NCBI GenBank assembly: GCA_020465985.1 | Contig: JAANYP010000724.1 | Location: forward strand, 570,001-634,000 | Reading direction: 5' to 3' | DNA length: 64,000 nt | Source of the DNA: Centrapalus pauciflorus | Lineage: Eukaryota > Streptophyta > Magnoliopsida > Asterales > Asteraceae | Shown: positions 37,978-50,002 of the stretch, in pieces | Layout of the letters: each line of letters starts with the position of its first letter | How positions within the stretch are numbered: the stretch's first letter is position 1 | Translations under genes and position numbers: made by a program | Notes under the pieces: model-generated | Told to the model about the DNA's origin: nothing | Database searches by the model: none | What the model saw: the letters and a program-made list of their open reading frames with translations, nothing else

Positions 37978-39349
37978 ATGTCTGGAGGAGGAATGACACC
38001 CGAAGAAACGAGAGAAATGATGCTAGCCATGATGACTGAGCAAAATCAGATGATCCAAGACCAGTTTCGGGCTCGAGATGAGGCCGAAGCTAAGAGAAGA
38101 GAAGATAAGAGGAAGAATAAGGAGAAAGAGGGAAACAATGACGAACAAGATGACAATACTGGGTCATCTAACAAACCCAGAGGTTGTCGATTTAAAGACT
38201 TTAAGGGAAATGGAGCAGTCGAGTTTAGTGGACAGGGTGATGCTGTTGCCGCTCTAGAATGGATAACAGCCACAGAAAGGACCTTCCGAATCAGCGATTG
38301 TGCTGAGAAGGACATGGTCAGGTTCGCTACTGCTATGTTCACCAAAGACGCAGTAATGTGGTGGAATTCAATGGTGAATGCTTTAACCTTGGAGAAAGTA
38401 TCTATTATGTCATGGGCTGAGTTCACTGAAGTCTTTACTCAGCAATACTGCCCGGCCGATGAGCGCTGAAGACTTGAGGCAAAGTTCATGACACTGATTC
38501 AGGGGACTAAGTCTATGTCCCAGTATGCTGTAGAGTTCACGAGGCTAAGTTTGTTCGCGCCTCATCAGGTTGATACAAAGGAAACAAATGTGACCAGGTT
38601 TGAGGCTGGTCTTGATCTGGAAATCCGAAGGGTGATGAGCAACGTACGCTACCCCACTTTTGCTAGTCTACTGGAAGCCGCTAGGAACGTGGAACAGATT
38701 CTGAGTATGTCTGGGTATGTAATGGGGTGTGCTGCTGCTTCAGCTAACCCAACTCAACCTTCACCACCAAAACGTCAGCGCGAGGGAGGCTACTCTGGTT
38801 CTTCACGATCATCGCAGTATTCACCGCAACAATCTTACCGTCAACAGTCTGGATCTTCTGGTCGTGCTCGTGCTTATTCCATCAACACCGAGCCGCAGTA
38901 CTGTAATAAATGTCATTTGAAACACTTTGTCAAGTGTACTAATGGACGCGCTTGCATTTGTTGTGGAGAGTTGGGCCATTTTCAGAGTGAGTGTCCACGA
39001 AGAGCCGATGCTTGCCATAAGTGTGGGGTATGAGGGCATTATAGTAGGAACTGTCGAAAGAATGCCCCAGCAGCTGCTGCTCCATCTTCAACTCGATCAT
39101 CTGGGGGATCAAGTGGTGGTTCAGTCAACCGCCGGAACCAGCCACAAAGGGCACCGGCTCGCGCATTTCAGATAACGGCGGTGGAGGCTAGGGAAAATCC
39201 GGAGTCGGTTACGGATACGTTCATAGTTAACTCCTTGCCTGCAAGAGTATTATTTGATTCTGGTGCCAACCGCTCTTTTGTGTCTACTGTTTTTGCACAA
39301 CGACTTGCCATGCCACTGTCTAAGTTATCTGCCATACTTGACATAGAAA
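37978..39349 (+). pseudogene. Ty3/gypsy gag and protease start, two in-frame stops
   Basis: It starts at ATG 37978 (MSGGGMTPEETREMMLAMM). A charged N-terminus is followed by the gag core (GDAVAALEWI, VRFATAMFTKDAVMWW, FTQQYCPADER). A TGA at 38467 interrupts it; the same frame continues (SMSQYAVEFTRLSLFAP) through a Ser/Gln-rich linker to a CCHC knuckle CICCGELGHFQSEC (about 38954-38995) and a second one (CHKCGV, then GHYSRNC) split by a TGA at 39031. The protease begins with the catalytic motif LFDSGANRSFV (about 39249-39281). The frame ends at a TAA in mid-protease around 39349, where foreign sequence begins. RT, RNase H and integrase are absent. Both stops are TGA, where CGA or a similar codon would be expected. 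Confidence 0.9.
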
Positions 39350-39384
39350 AATAAATTTTTGTTGTGTCATTAATTAATTATAAA

Positions 39385-39560
39385 TACCAATGGGGTTTAG
39401 CCCATTTGGTATGAGAGGTGACGTGTAAGTGTGGGGTCACGGGTTCGACTCACATCAGAGACAAGTTGGAATTTAGGCAGTGGAAGTAACTTCTGAAGTC
39501 CGCATTTAGGGCAAAAGGGTAATTTAAGAATATGAGTAGGTTAATTTGTCGTTTAAAAAA
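39385..39560 (+). mobile_element. tRNA-derived SINE-like sequence
   Basis: It has an A-box-like TAGCCCATTTGGT (39399) and a B-box-like GGTTCGACTC (39449) about 38 bp apart, the internal RNA polymerase III promoter of tRNA genes and SINEs. It cannot fold as a real tRNA because the 3' acceptor half is missing and unrelated sequence follows. The position, inside a broken gypsy protease, fits an insertion. No clear target duplication or poly-A/T tail boundary was found. Confidence 0.55.
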
Positions 39561-39594
39561 AATTAATTTTAAATATTAATTTCATCACACATCA

Positions 39595-39622
39595 CCCGAG
39601 CAACGCACGGATATTCAGCTAG
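39595..39622 (+). mobile_element. Helitron-type 3' terminus
   Basis: ACCCGAGCAACGCACGG forms a short hairpin (one A-A mismatch), followed by ATATTCAG and CTAG at 39619-39622 with T as the next base. This is the standard plant Helitron end. The 5' partner (A/TC...) could not be located, so the element length is unknown. The SINE-like piece lies just upstream and may be part of it. Confidence 0.55.
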
Positions 39623-40559
39623 TTATTCATTATTCAACAAGATTTAAGTTCAAAATACTACCTTTGGAAATTAAGTACACCTGAAGGTACTACCATTAAA
39701 AACTTTTTAGAAGATGTTTTCTAATAATCATGTTTAAATTAACGTTATGTACGAGGGTAAATTTCACACACATTCACGCTTTTTATGTCGTTAAAAAATC
39801 TTGTGAATGATCATTAACATTTATACGAAATTATATGAATGGTTATATTAGTAAATTGCTCATTCATATGATTGTTAATGACCTAAAAGATGTGAAATTC
39901 ACATATTATGTGTGTAATGTTAAATTAAACATAATTATGATAATTTTTTTTTATTTTTTAAAGATGGTATGTTCGGATACACTCTATTTCCATAGATATT
40001 TTTTTTTTTGAATCTCAACCTAATCAATAATATACCATCTTTCTATATAAAACTTTCCTATAAATAATAAAAGCATCCAAACCATTTCATTATATCGGTT
40101 CTCAAACAAACAACACCTAAACCGATAAGTCACAATGGGGTTTGGACCCGGTCCAAAATTATTGCAACCAATCCATTAGTAGAATCCAAGTAAGTGTGCT
40201 TTTTTGTGAGCCCATCTTCCCATGCTGCATTATTGTAAATTGGTGGGGTGTGTTCATCATATTATGTTGCCTCCTATAGTCCTTTTCAAACAATTTATTC
40301 TGCGAGTATTTCATATAGGTTCATACTTTCATACAATATAAACTTTTCTAATCTTTTAAAGCAATCATGCCCTCATGTTCATGTATTTTAAGTCATAGGT
40401 ATCATGATCAGTGACGGATTTAGAAAATTTAAGGGTTTGAGGCATCACGTATCTATTCATAGTATTTATTGTTTCGAATTCGAGGCTCCTCAAGTAAAGT
40501 GTCGGACCGGGTTTGTCTATTTGGTGATTTTTCACACTATTCTATTGTTTTACTCGTAA
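39623..40559. other. Sequence without recognised genes
   Basis: AT-rich DNA; no ORF or repeat structure was recognised before the MITE. Confidence 0.5.
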
Positions 40560-40568
40560 TAACTTAAT

Positions 40569-40976
40569 GGGTTAAATTCGTACAAATGTATGTTACTTTA
40601 CTGAAATTATTCAAATGACTAATCTAGTTGTTTTTTTATCCCATTGGTACTTGTTTTTAAAATTTATTGTTGAGATGGTACTTTTGATTGTAAAGATATT
40701 ATATTTGTGTTTTCAGAAGTATTAAAGAATCTATATGCTTATGTGGATTTTCTAAATTGTTTATATAGATCGAAATCCACGTAAGCATCATGTTATTAAA
40801 AACGTGTCACGTTGTCATTTGAATCAGTAAAAACTGCAATATCAGCATAGTTACTGGTTACACGTACCATATCGACAAGTTATTTGGACTACAAGTACCA
40901 TCCGGTCAAATAATAAGGTTAATTAGTCATTTAAGTAAATTGAGAAAAGTACGTTGCATTTGTACGACTTTAACCC
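40569..40976. mobile_element. Intact Mutator-type MITE with 9-bp target duplication
   Basis: It starts GGGTTAAATTCGTACAAATG and ends with the inverted GGGTTAAAGTCGTACAAATG; TIR similarity extends inward to AAATGACTAAT. A perfect 9-bp duplication TAACTTAAT lies at 40560-40568 and 40977-40985, as made by Mutator-like transposases. Length is 408 bp with no coding capacity. It is homologous to 2857-3315. Confidence 0.92.
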
Positions 40977-41032
40977 TAACTTAATATTAGGCACAAAAAG
41001 GCCTCAATCAAACCTGTTCTATATCATAGGGG

Positions 41033-42092
41033 GAGATTCTTAATCAAACCTATTTGATACACTTAAAAGTATAATTTAAGGCTTTTTAATACCTTATTGA
41101 AACTTGAAAAGTGATTTGCAATATAAGCCCAAAGCTGCTCACCCTGTTGCATTTGTTGCAACTAAGGAAGATTGCCCAAGCTGTCCTAATCTGTTGGACA
41201 TGCTGGACATAAACTGTCTACGCTGCTCATACCTCTTGAGCAGCTTGGACCAAAACTAAGTGTTTTGTTCTTTGTGAACAGGTTATACACTTTATGGAAT
41301 ATGTTTCCATGTCATCATGTAATGTCTTGGACGTGAAGATCAGTTTACAAGTCGAAACAAATTGGAAAATCAGAAGCTGCTTGCACTACCCAAGTTGTTC
41401 TGATACAAGAAGACAAAGTGGATATTTGAAATGGGTGACATACCATTTCTTATATCAAAATGGCTATACAAGAAGAGGAAAGGATTATAGTTGACATTCC
41501 TCTTTAGGGTAAAGCAATCTGCAACAGAAACAAAATGAAAAAGACATAGATTCTACTACATAGGGATAAATGTTGTTTTGTCAGAATGTGCAGAAAAGCA
41601 ATTGTGTCTTTTTGGAAAGGCACTCCACTGTCTCTGCAACCAATGAGGAAGTTTCATCAGTATTCTCTGAGGGAGTACAAAAGGAAGCTTCTAAGGAATG
41701 TGAGATAACCAAGAGAGAAATATCTAGAACGTGCAAAAGAATTGTGTTTCCATGCATGCAAGGCCTGCTTAGAAAAGAATAGTTGAGTGTGACCAAGTTG
41801 TTCTTGTTCAAGCTGTCTGTCTGTCTTGTAAAAACAGTGAGTGCATCTTAGTGAATGAATTCATTGTATCTAGTCTGAGTGTGTCTTAGATTAGTTGTTA
41901 TTATGTTGTTTCTATCATCTCAGTTTGAACTATTCCACAGTTCAAACTTGTTTGTAATTAACACTTGTTGATATATACATAAAAACATTGAGAATGTGTA
42001 TTGAAATTTTAAGTAGTTGTATTCACCCCCCCCCCCCCCCCCCCCCTTCTACAGCTTACATAAACATACTTGGGAAACCTTTTGAGACCTAC
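41033..42092 (+). repeat. 5' LTR of the plus-strand Ty1/copia element
   Basis: The end is fixed by the PBS at 42096. The start is approximate: a GGGGGAGATTC run at 41030-41040 looks like a polypurine tract next to the LTR start. It contains repeated GCTGCTC/GAGCAGCTTGGAC phrases and a run of 21 C at 42026-42046, in the GTATTCACCCC context common near the end of such copia LTRs. Confidence 0.65.
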
Positions 42093-42095
42093 AAT

Positions 42096-42108
42096 TGGTA
42101 TCAGAGCA
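42096..42108 (+). other. Primer-binding site (initiator tRNA-Met)
   Basis: TGGTATCAGAGCA matches the plant initiator tRNA-Met primer site exactly and lies three bases after the inferred LTR end. Confidence 0.85.
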
Positions 42109-42159
42109 GTTTAGAGCGTGTGTTAACTCTAGATATCTTACATCTCCCTATTTCCCACC

Positions 42160-45100
42160 ATGGACAACAGTTCTGCCAACTGCTCTTCTTACTATGACAA
42201 TGGGTCAATGACAAAACCTTCAAAGTTCAATCATTAGAACTTTTCTAGTTGGAAGTGCAGAATGATGCTCTATCTATAGAATCTGGATGTAAACTACCAG
42301 AAATAGTGATGGAAGGTCCCTATGTGCCAAATTCTGTCACTACTATAACTCATGCTGCTGAATGAGCTGTTCCTGAAATCAGGACCATTGCAAAGGCAAA
42401 AGCTCAATGGTCTGATAAAGACAAATGTCTGGTTGCCCTTGATGCAAAGGTCACGAACAACCTTGTAATCTCTCTACCTGATGATGTGTTCAAACATGTT
42501 GAGAAGATGAAGACTGCCAAAGAAATGTGGGATACTCTGTGTACCATCTATGATGGCCCCACTATCACACTGGACAATAGGATCAATAATCTTGTTAGAT
42601 AGTATGAATTGTTCTTTGCAAAGCCAAAGGAGACTCTCACTGAAACCTATACCAGGTTCACTACCTTAATAAATGATCTTAAAGCTGTTGGGATCACTAA
42701 AGACAGCTTAACTCTGGTAAACAAATTTTTGGACATACTGCCTGAGGAATGGAATTACTTCTCTACTATCCTCAGAAACTCAGGCACCATCAGAGGCATG
42801 GATCTTGTAAATCTTTATGGATCCTTGCTGGATGATGAACAATCAAGGAAACAGAAGAGAAATGCCTTTGGAAATGTCCAAAAGAGGTACAACCATAGTT
42901 GCCAGTGTGAGACAACCTGTTAATCAGGTGTGTGATGTGTTCACACAAGCTGATCAACATGCTGATGATGAAATGGAGGAAATGTCTAAAGAAGAGGACT
43001 GTGAAGATCTTACTGAGTTTGATGATGAGCAAATGATTGTTATGCTTGTCTATTAATTTAATAAGAAAAGGTTTGGTGGTAAAATGCTGCAAAAGAAACC
43101 AGGTGTCATAAAAAGAAGGCATTTGACAAAACTAAGGCTGAGTGCTTTAAATGTGGCAAAACTTGCCATATAGTTGTTGTCTGTGTGTCTAAGGTTGTTG
43201 GCTCTTCCTCCAAACCATACAAGACAACAAAGATGATGGCTACAGAGTTAAGTACCTAATGGCCATGGCAAAGCTTAAAAAGTTAGAAGACTCTGTGGCT
43301 TCTAACAAGAAGAAGGGACTTATGACCGAAACTTGTGACTGGGAGGAGTCTGATTCATCATTTGATGAAGAAGACAATGACTGTCTGATGGCCAATACTG
43401 ATGCCCCCACAACAAGTAACTTCAAACAGGTTCTAGCTGACGCTGAAGCCGTAAGCAGCTTGGAGAACTGGAATCCCACCATGATGTATAAGGTACAAAA
43501 CTGTAAGGATTACAGTTCTGAAGAAAAGGTTAAAATGTTTGAATATTTACTTGTAGACTTAAAAGCTGCCATTAAAAAACATGATGCTATGAAGTTTGAA
43601 ATCTCTAATCTGAAAGGTAATCTTGAAACAAAAACTAATGAACTGAACAGTTTTCATAAGTTGAAAATTGAGCTTGATGAAGCAAAACACATCAACATCA
43701 TTTTATTAGAAGAAAAGAGAGAAACGGACTCAAAGCATGCTAAGCTTCAAAAGATTGTTGATTCTTGGTGCCATTCAGCTAAGAGAGTCACTCAATGTAT
43801 CAATCAGCAGATTCCTGCTCAAATCCAAGTCTATCTTGGAGGAGATCTTAATACAGCAGCTTCTATTGTTGAGATCGAGAATCTGGAAAAAGACCTATCC
43901 TCTCTTGGTGAGCTTCCAAATACTTTTATCCAAAAAGTAAATGGAAAGCTGGTCTCAACAAACAGGTTTGTCAGGCCTCAAAACACTAACCGTTTATGTG
44001 AAAAAGCTACAAATACTGATGATGGAATGTGTTCTCCATCAAATCAGCCTGCTAAGTGCATATCCAATTCACATAAACAAAAGAATGGAAAACAAGCTAA
44101 AACTGTAGCTTTGGGAACTAAACCTGTCAACCAGACAAGTTTTGGATCTAAAAATGATGGCAAGAAACCTGTTAATCCATTCAATGCTGAACATTTTGAG
44201 AAAAAGTTTTCAAAAGGGAAGCCGTCTGCATCCAACAAGGGTAAGTCTCATGTTGGATGCAAATCTGCTGTGATTTCAAACAAGCTTTTAAATCATAGTG
44301 GAAAGCTGGTTATAAATGAAAGAAAATCTTTTGTTAAAACCAGAAGTGATGATCACAATAATAGGCAACAATCATCACATCTCAGCAAAGACAAAGGTAA
44401 AGTCAGTGCTCAAGCTGAGAAAATTGAAACTAAGTTTTTCAAATCTGTGGTAGGACAGAAAACAGTTACGCTGCCTGTATTTGATATCTGTCCCCCTAAA
44501 AAGAGAAAAGAGGAAACAGGCAAAGCTGTAGCTGTTGAACCTATTACAAAACCTGTTGACTCCTCTAAAACTAGTGAAAAGTTTGCTAAACCTATTGAGA
44601 AGTCTAACAGAGATAATCCTGAATGTGTTTCTCGAGGTTCTTCATCCAAAAAGTCTAAAAAGAGAAAACGTATAATTGCGGAAATAAGACTAATATGGCC
44701 AAGGATTGTACTGAAACTGAGGACATAAGCCCTGTTGACACTGCTAGTTCCAACATTGCAAAAACCAGCAGTGTTGGAAGTAACATTGTCATTAATGAGA
44801 GTATCTCAGCTTATACAATCCAAATAGGAAATATTAATGTAGAACTTAGTGGTCCATCAACAAATGTTGATGAAGAAGGAGAACTCATCCTTATGATGAG
44901 TTCCCCTAAAAACTAATATTTTCCTATGTCACTCTGTAGGTTAAACAACCAAGCCAGGTTTGGTACTTGGACAGTGGCTGCTCTGGCCACGTGATAGGTT
45001 GTAAAGATTTGCTGAGTAATCTCAAGCCTGAAAAAGGCCCAAGAGTCACCTTTGGTGACAATGTCCAGGGATCCACTGAAGGATATGGAACCCTTTAAGC

Positions 45101-45490
45101 TGGTGCTGCAATTTTCAACAGAGTGGCCTATGTGTCTGGGTTGAAACATAACCTTGTAAGCATTAGTCAACTTTGTGATGTTGGCCACAAGGTAAACATT
45201 AATGAGCACCTGGGGTACATATTGGATTCCCAAGGAAAAGTTATGTCGTGTGCACAATGGAAGAAATGTGTATATGTTGTGGACATGAAATTTTTGCTGA
45301 TCCAACAACTGAAACCTGCTTAATCTCAAGAAGCAATGCAGACCTCAACTGGTTATGGCACAAAAGGCTGTCACACCTAAACTTCAAGAACATTAACAAA
45401 CTCTGTAAGAAAGGGTTAGTAACAGGTTTGCCTTCTATAATTTATGTTAAGGATAAACTTTTCACAGCTTGTGAGAATGGTAAACAAAGA
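42160..45490 (+). pseudogene. Ty1/copia gag, protease and GAG-pre-integrase start
   Basis: It starts at ATG 42160 (MDNSSANCSSYYDNGSMTK). The copia gag core carries several stops and frameshifts (SSWKCRMML; EMWDTLCTIYDG; ETLTETYTRFTTLINDLK; LPEEWNYFSTILR). A knuckle keeps the CCHC spacing (CFKCGKTCHIVVVC, about 43143-43184). Then a 489-codon open stretch (43259-44728) is Lys/Ser-rich with a predicted coiled coil near residues 85-150. The protease shows WYLDSGCSGHVIG (44961), the retropepsin DSG motif. A TAA near 45097 interrupts it. The GAG-pre-integrase segment follows (LNWLWHKRLSHLNFKNI, ~45347-45397). Similarity ends around 45490, before integrase, at sequence belonging to the minus-strand copia LTR. 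It is not functional. Confidence 0.88.
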
Positions 45491-46362
45491 AAATGTCAAG
45501 ATCAAAATCACTACCTAAGATTAACCGGTTTGAATCAATCAGAGTATAAAACCAATAACCTTGTATTGAATGAAAGTCCAATTAAGTAGTTTGCGGAATA
45601 ACACTTAACTGTTTTAAGAAAAGCTTTCAAAAACAAATAACACATAAATATAATCAACAATCAAAATCTTTTGTATTGCCAAACTCAATGATTACAGTCA
45701 CCTCTAATCTGTTTGATTAGACGAAGAACACAGATTGTTCTTAGGGTTTTACAACCTTAGAGGCTTATGAAAACTTAATCAGAAAAGCAATTACAACTGA
45801 ATCAAAAACTTGTACGTGCAGACTTACAATAGAAAAACCTATTCTATATATATAATGCCTTCTGATTTGTTTCCTAGAGAAACTCTGATTTCTCTGGTAG
45901 TAGATATGCTTGAATCTTCAAATATATATCTTTTCCTGAATTTCAGCACTTTCTGTTTATTGAGCTGTTGAGCAGCTTGAAGACAATCTGTTGAGCAACT
46001 TGAACTTGAACACTGGCAGCTTGAACTTTTGAACTAGCAGCTTGAACTTTTGAACTAGCAGCTCGAACTTTCTCAACTATCAGCTTGAACTTTGTAATTA
46101 CACAGAAAATCTACTAACAGTTTGAGAAATCTAACTAACAGCTTGACATACTTAGAATATTTCTCAACAATCTCCCCCTAACTTAAATTCTTTATACAAG
46201 ACTTTAAGTTTTTGTACAAATAAGGAAATAAAACAAAGTAAAACTGTTATATACAAACTAAGGCATCCAAAAACTTACAATTGTGAAAGCTTATGCATAA
46301 TTGCCTTTAAAAATTATCTTTTCATCTCTTCTTTATCACAATATATCTTCACTGAGCTCAGT
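45072..46362. repeat. First copy of a tandem duplication spanning two copia elements
   Basis: Parts of this interval recur next to it. Block A (45072-45472, plus-copia protease/pre-integrase) returns at 46363-46752, and block B (about 46142-46362, minus-copia ORF end and polypurine tract) returns at about 46777-46998. The LTR between A and B in this copy is absent from the second. The duplication therefore happened after the two elements were joined. Confidence 0.85.
45500..46169 (-). repeat. 3' LTR of the minus-strand Ty1/copia element
   Basis: On the minus strand the polypurine tract TAGGGGGAGAT is followed by TGTTGAGAAATATTC, a typical copia junction, at 46169. A TATA-like TATATATATAGAATAGG and CAAGCTGCTAGTTCAAAAGT word repeats follow. 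The far end (ATTCCGCA near 45596 or further left) is uncertain. Confidence 0.75.
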
Positions 46363-46998
46363 TCCACTGAAGAATATGGAACCCTTTAAGCTGGTGCTGT
46401 AATTTTCAACAGAGTGGCCTATGTGTATGGGTTGAAACGTAACCTTGTAAGCATTAGTCAGCTTTGTGATGCTGGCTACAAGGTAAACATTGATGAGCAC
46501 CTGGGGTACATATTGGATTCCCAAGGAAAAGTTATGTTGTGTGCAGAATGGAAGAAAGGTGTATATGTTGTGGACATGAAATTTTTGCTGATCCAACAAC
46601 TGAAACCTGCTTAATCTCAAGAAGCAATGCAGACCTCAACTGGTTATGGCACAAAAGGCTGTCACACCTAAACTTTAAGAACATTAACAAACTCTGTGGG
46701 AAAGGGTTAGTTTTAGGTTTGCCCTCTATAATTTATGTTAATGATAAACTCTGCCCTCTATAATTTATGTTAATAGGTTTGACATACTTAGAATATTTCC
46801 CAACAATCTCCCCCTAACTTAAATTCTTTATGAAAGACTTTAAGTTTTTGTACAAATAAGGAAATAAAACAAAGTAAAACTGTTATCTACAAACTAAGGC
46901 ATCCAAAAACTTACAGTTGTGAATGTTTCTGCTTAATTGCCTTTAAAAATTCTCTTTTCATCTCTTCTTTATCACAATATATCTTCACTGAGCTCAGT
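46363..46998. repeat. Second copy of the tandem duplication, LTR deleted
   Basis: Block A' (46363-46752) is about 95% identical by eye to 45072-45472. It passes straight into block B' without the LTR. At the join CTGCCCTCTATAATTTATGT is itself repeated within about 30 bp (46720-46774), so the deletion carries a templated duplication. Confidence 0.85.
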
Positions 46999-49712
46999 TG
47001 CACTAACCATGCCCTTGGAAAATCAAAGAATTCAAAATTGAATAACATGCTGGATCCATTTGCAAATTTGAGTCTATATGTCTTTGATTTCACATACAGA
47101 TCAACATGTGCAATCTTCAGATCCTTGGCATCTTCTATATCCCCTCTGACAGATTCTGGATCAAAAATGCTCTTCAAATCCTTTACACTTTGCTTGACCC
47201 AGAGAAGTGGAGACCTAGATTGACTAACAGTTCCAATACGATGCATTTGAGTCAACTCTTCTCTGGTCATCTTCTGAACAAGGTGAACTATGATTTTGTA
47301 TTCTTCCTCAAGACCAGCTTCTCTTTTAACTACAAAATGATATTTTAAGTCAATGTCATCCATTGACTTAGCATACCAATATTTAATAGGAGGCTTGGAG
47401 AAGTCATGCTGATCGAGGGCCTTTTCAATTTCCATCACCTTTTGAAGTTGATGCTCAAACAACACCCTATTCACCTGATCAAAATTTGCTTGTTGAATAA
47501 CTTCTGATTGAGGATCATTAGCAACAACTTGAACAGGAGGAGAAGGATCACTGACACCAGCTTGAGGATCACTAACACCAGCTTGAACTGGTTTTTGTTG
47601 GCTTTGGACTTGATGGGAGACTTTGGCTGCTTTCTGTTTCTTCATCTCTTTGTCATGTATATCTTGCAGCTTTTCTGTTGGCCATGACTGAGCCATTATC
47701 CTTGGAATTCCAACTGATGAAGAGAAGTTGATCAAAAATTTTCTATGTTCTGCCTTTGAATGCCCTGTTGGCATTTTCCTTTTCTTTTGATTCTGCTTGA
47801 CCATAAACCCTCTTAGGTAATCACCAAAGGTTTCATCATCTTTCATTGGAGCATGGGTTTGCTGGTCCAAGAGATCATCCTGTTCCTCTGCTAATTTTCT
47901 GGCAAGTTCAGCATCATGAGCAACCTGGACTTCTTTAGAGGAAAATTTAAGCTTTGGAGATTCAATGAGTATGCCCTTGCCCTTATCTCTGGATGCAGAT
48001 GCTGTAGCTTGGATTGTACTGACTGGAGCCTGATTCCCTTCTCTGATAACAACCCCAGTTGTTTTGATTGGAGCGGCTTGAGTTTCTAGGCTAACAGCTT
48101 GAGTAGCTGTTGGGATTGTTAGCCTAGAAACTGGGACTGTTGGAGCAGGAGTTGAAGTTGTTTGGACCGAACTAGGGATCTTCTGATTCTCCCCCTTTTT
48201 GAATGCATTGGTTTGGCCAGGAGGACCTACAACCTTTGCCATTAGGGTTCGAATCATCTTCTCAAGTTGAATAATCTTATTTCCACAGAGGGTGAACCCC
48301 TGATGAAAATAATCCATTCTCTGATGTTGAGCTGCAACTGTCTATTGAAGAGATGTGATTTGTGCCCCCTGTGTAGCAATAAGGGACTGGTAATGCTCCA
48401 ATACTGCTACAACAGGTTTCAGCTGAGGATCCGTCAATATCATTAGTTTCAGACTAGCCTCAAGATCATCAAATGAGAGTGGTACTTGTGATCTATCACT
48501 AGCAGGAATTCCAGAAGTAGAAACATCTGGGCCCCTCTGTTCTTGGTTCTGGGGACTTCCAGAAGGTGCTTGTACACCCTCTATTGCCATGGGAGTGGTC
48601 TTATTGATGTTGACACTGGCATGTGCCTCTTGTGCAGAGACATCAGTAGTGTCAGCCACAGAACCCATATGGACATCCTCTGTTGGGATGGCCACCTCCA
48701 AATTGAGGATGAGAGTGTGCTCAGTGGGTGCCCTTTGGATATTCTGTGCAAAAGTGTCCTACACAGGGATATTTGGCTCTTGTATTAGGGCTGAGGAGGA
48801 AGGAGCTCCTGAAACCCTTTGTCTTTTATATAGTATGAGTGGGGATGTGGGTTTGATAGAAGGAGCAGATGGAGTATTTGTTTCATGAGGAGTGGGTTGG
48901 GGTCCTGGGGGTGAAGCAGTGATGGAAGGCTGAGCCTGCTCAGGACCCTCTCCTCTGTTTATTGGATTGATGTCCAGCATTGCAGAGGGCAATAGGACAT
49001 CTATATTCAAAAAATTGGCACTAGGTTTTAAAAGTCTTTTTATTGATGGTAAAGAGTGCCTATGGGAAACATGTATCCTTTTCTGTACATTGAAATTATT
49101 GCAAGTTCTTGCAATTATTTCAGCCAAAAATCGTTGATACATCAAAAATTTCCCATTCTTTAGGGCATGATGCCTTAACATACCCTGAAAAATCATATTT
49201 GAAAAATTGAACTGTTGGCCCGTTGATAAACACACTAAGGCAGTGGCTATATTTGAAGAAAATTCTGACCAACCAATTCTTTTAAGGCTTATGCACTGTT
49301 GTATAACATGTACAAGGTATTTCCACTTAGGGGCAAAATGTGCTTTAAAGAAAGTGAAAGAATCAGTAGGGCCCCTATACCCTATAGCAAAAAGGCCTTC
49401 ATGTAAGGCAGTAAGAGATACATCTGTTATACCTGCGGCATCTTGAAGATGCAAGTGTTGGCGGATGAGTTCCTCAGTGATAGTGACAGTGTTGCCATCG
49501 ATTTTGGATGTCAAGGAAGTGACTCCGTTGATGGTTTTGACAGAGGCATATTTCCAAAACTGTTCTATATGGGATGTATAGATGGTGGGATTGATAGTGA
49601 GGGCATGATGGATATGCGAACTTCGAAGGAAGTCCATCATGTCGTAGAATGGTTGAAGGTCAGTGTGTTTGAGAGAATAGGGGAGACAATTGTGTTCTTT
49701 GACAAACTCCAT
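46911..49712 (-). pseudogene. Extra ORF after pol in the minus-strand copia element (934 codons, two TAG stops)
   Basis: One frame runs from ATG 49712 to 46911, interrupted only by TAG at 48761-48759 and about 48344-48342. Residues 1-230 form a conserved globular region (MEFVKEHNCLPYSL; NPTIYTSHIEQFWKYA; WKYLVHVIQQCISLKRIGW; NFSNMIFQGMLRHHALKN). Related domains are widespread in large plant retroelements, notably Asteraceae sequences, and have no established function (memory of the family). The middle is Pro/Ser/Thr-rich. A Lys/Gln-rich part (residues ~560-700) and a globular C-terminus (REAGLEEEYKIIVHLVQ; NFEFFDFPRAWLVQLS) follow. It lies 290 bp after the RNase H frame and before the polypurine tract, the place of the env-like ORF in SIRE-type copia elements. 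No signal peptide or membrane segment is obvious, so an envelope role is not supported. Confidence 0.8.
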
Positions 49713-50002
49713 TGATGATCAAATGGTGATTTAGGGTTTTAGAGAAGTGTGTGTAAATCGCTCAGAGAGAAAAGGAAGGTCGTGGAAGATATTTTTGCAA
49801 CTGGTAGTTGCAATTGAACGAAACTGGAACCTTTAAAGGTTTGGGGGTTTCGAAAATATCTAATCCCGCGCACACACTTATAAGAATTTACCGAATTACC
49901 CTGCACACTTTGACAAATCAAGTGAAACAAATAACAGTCCGATTGAAATGAACTAGCAGCTTGAGAAAAGACTCAAGCTGTTAGTTGAAAAGTAGGCATA
50001 TT

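Noticed and set aside
39385..39470. A functional tRNA gene.
   Set aside because: A and B boxes are present, but no acceptor stem, anticodon arm or complete cloverleaf can be formed.
40132..40160. A second SINE start (ATGGGGTTTGGACCCGG).
   Set aside because: Only a few bases resemble 39388 onward; no A or B box follows.
48543..49715. Plus-strand ORFs opposite the copia extra ORF.
   Set aside because: They are antisense shadows; the minus frame is far longer and has family motifs.
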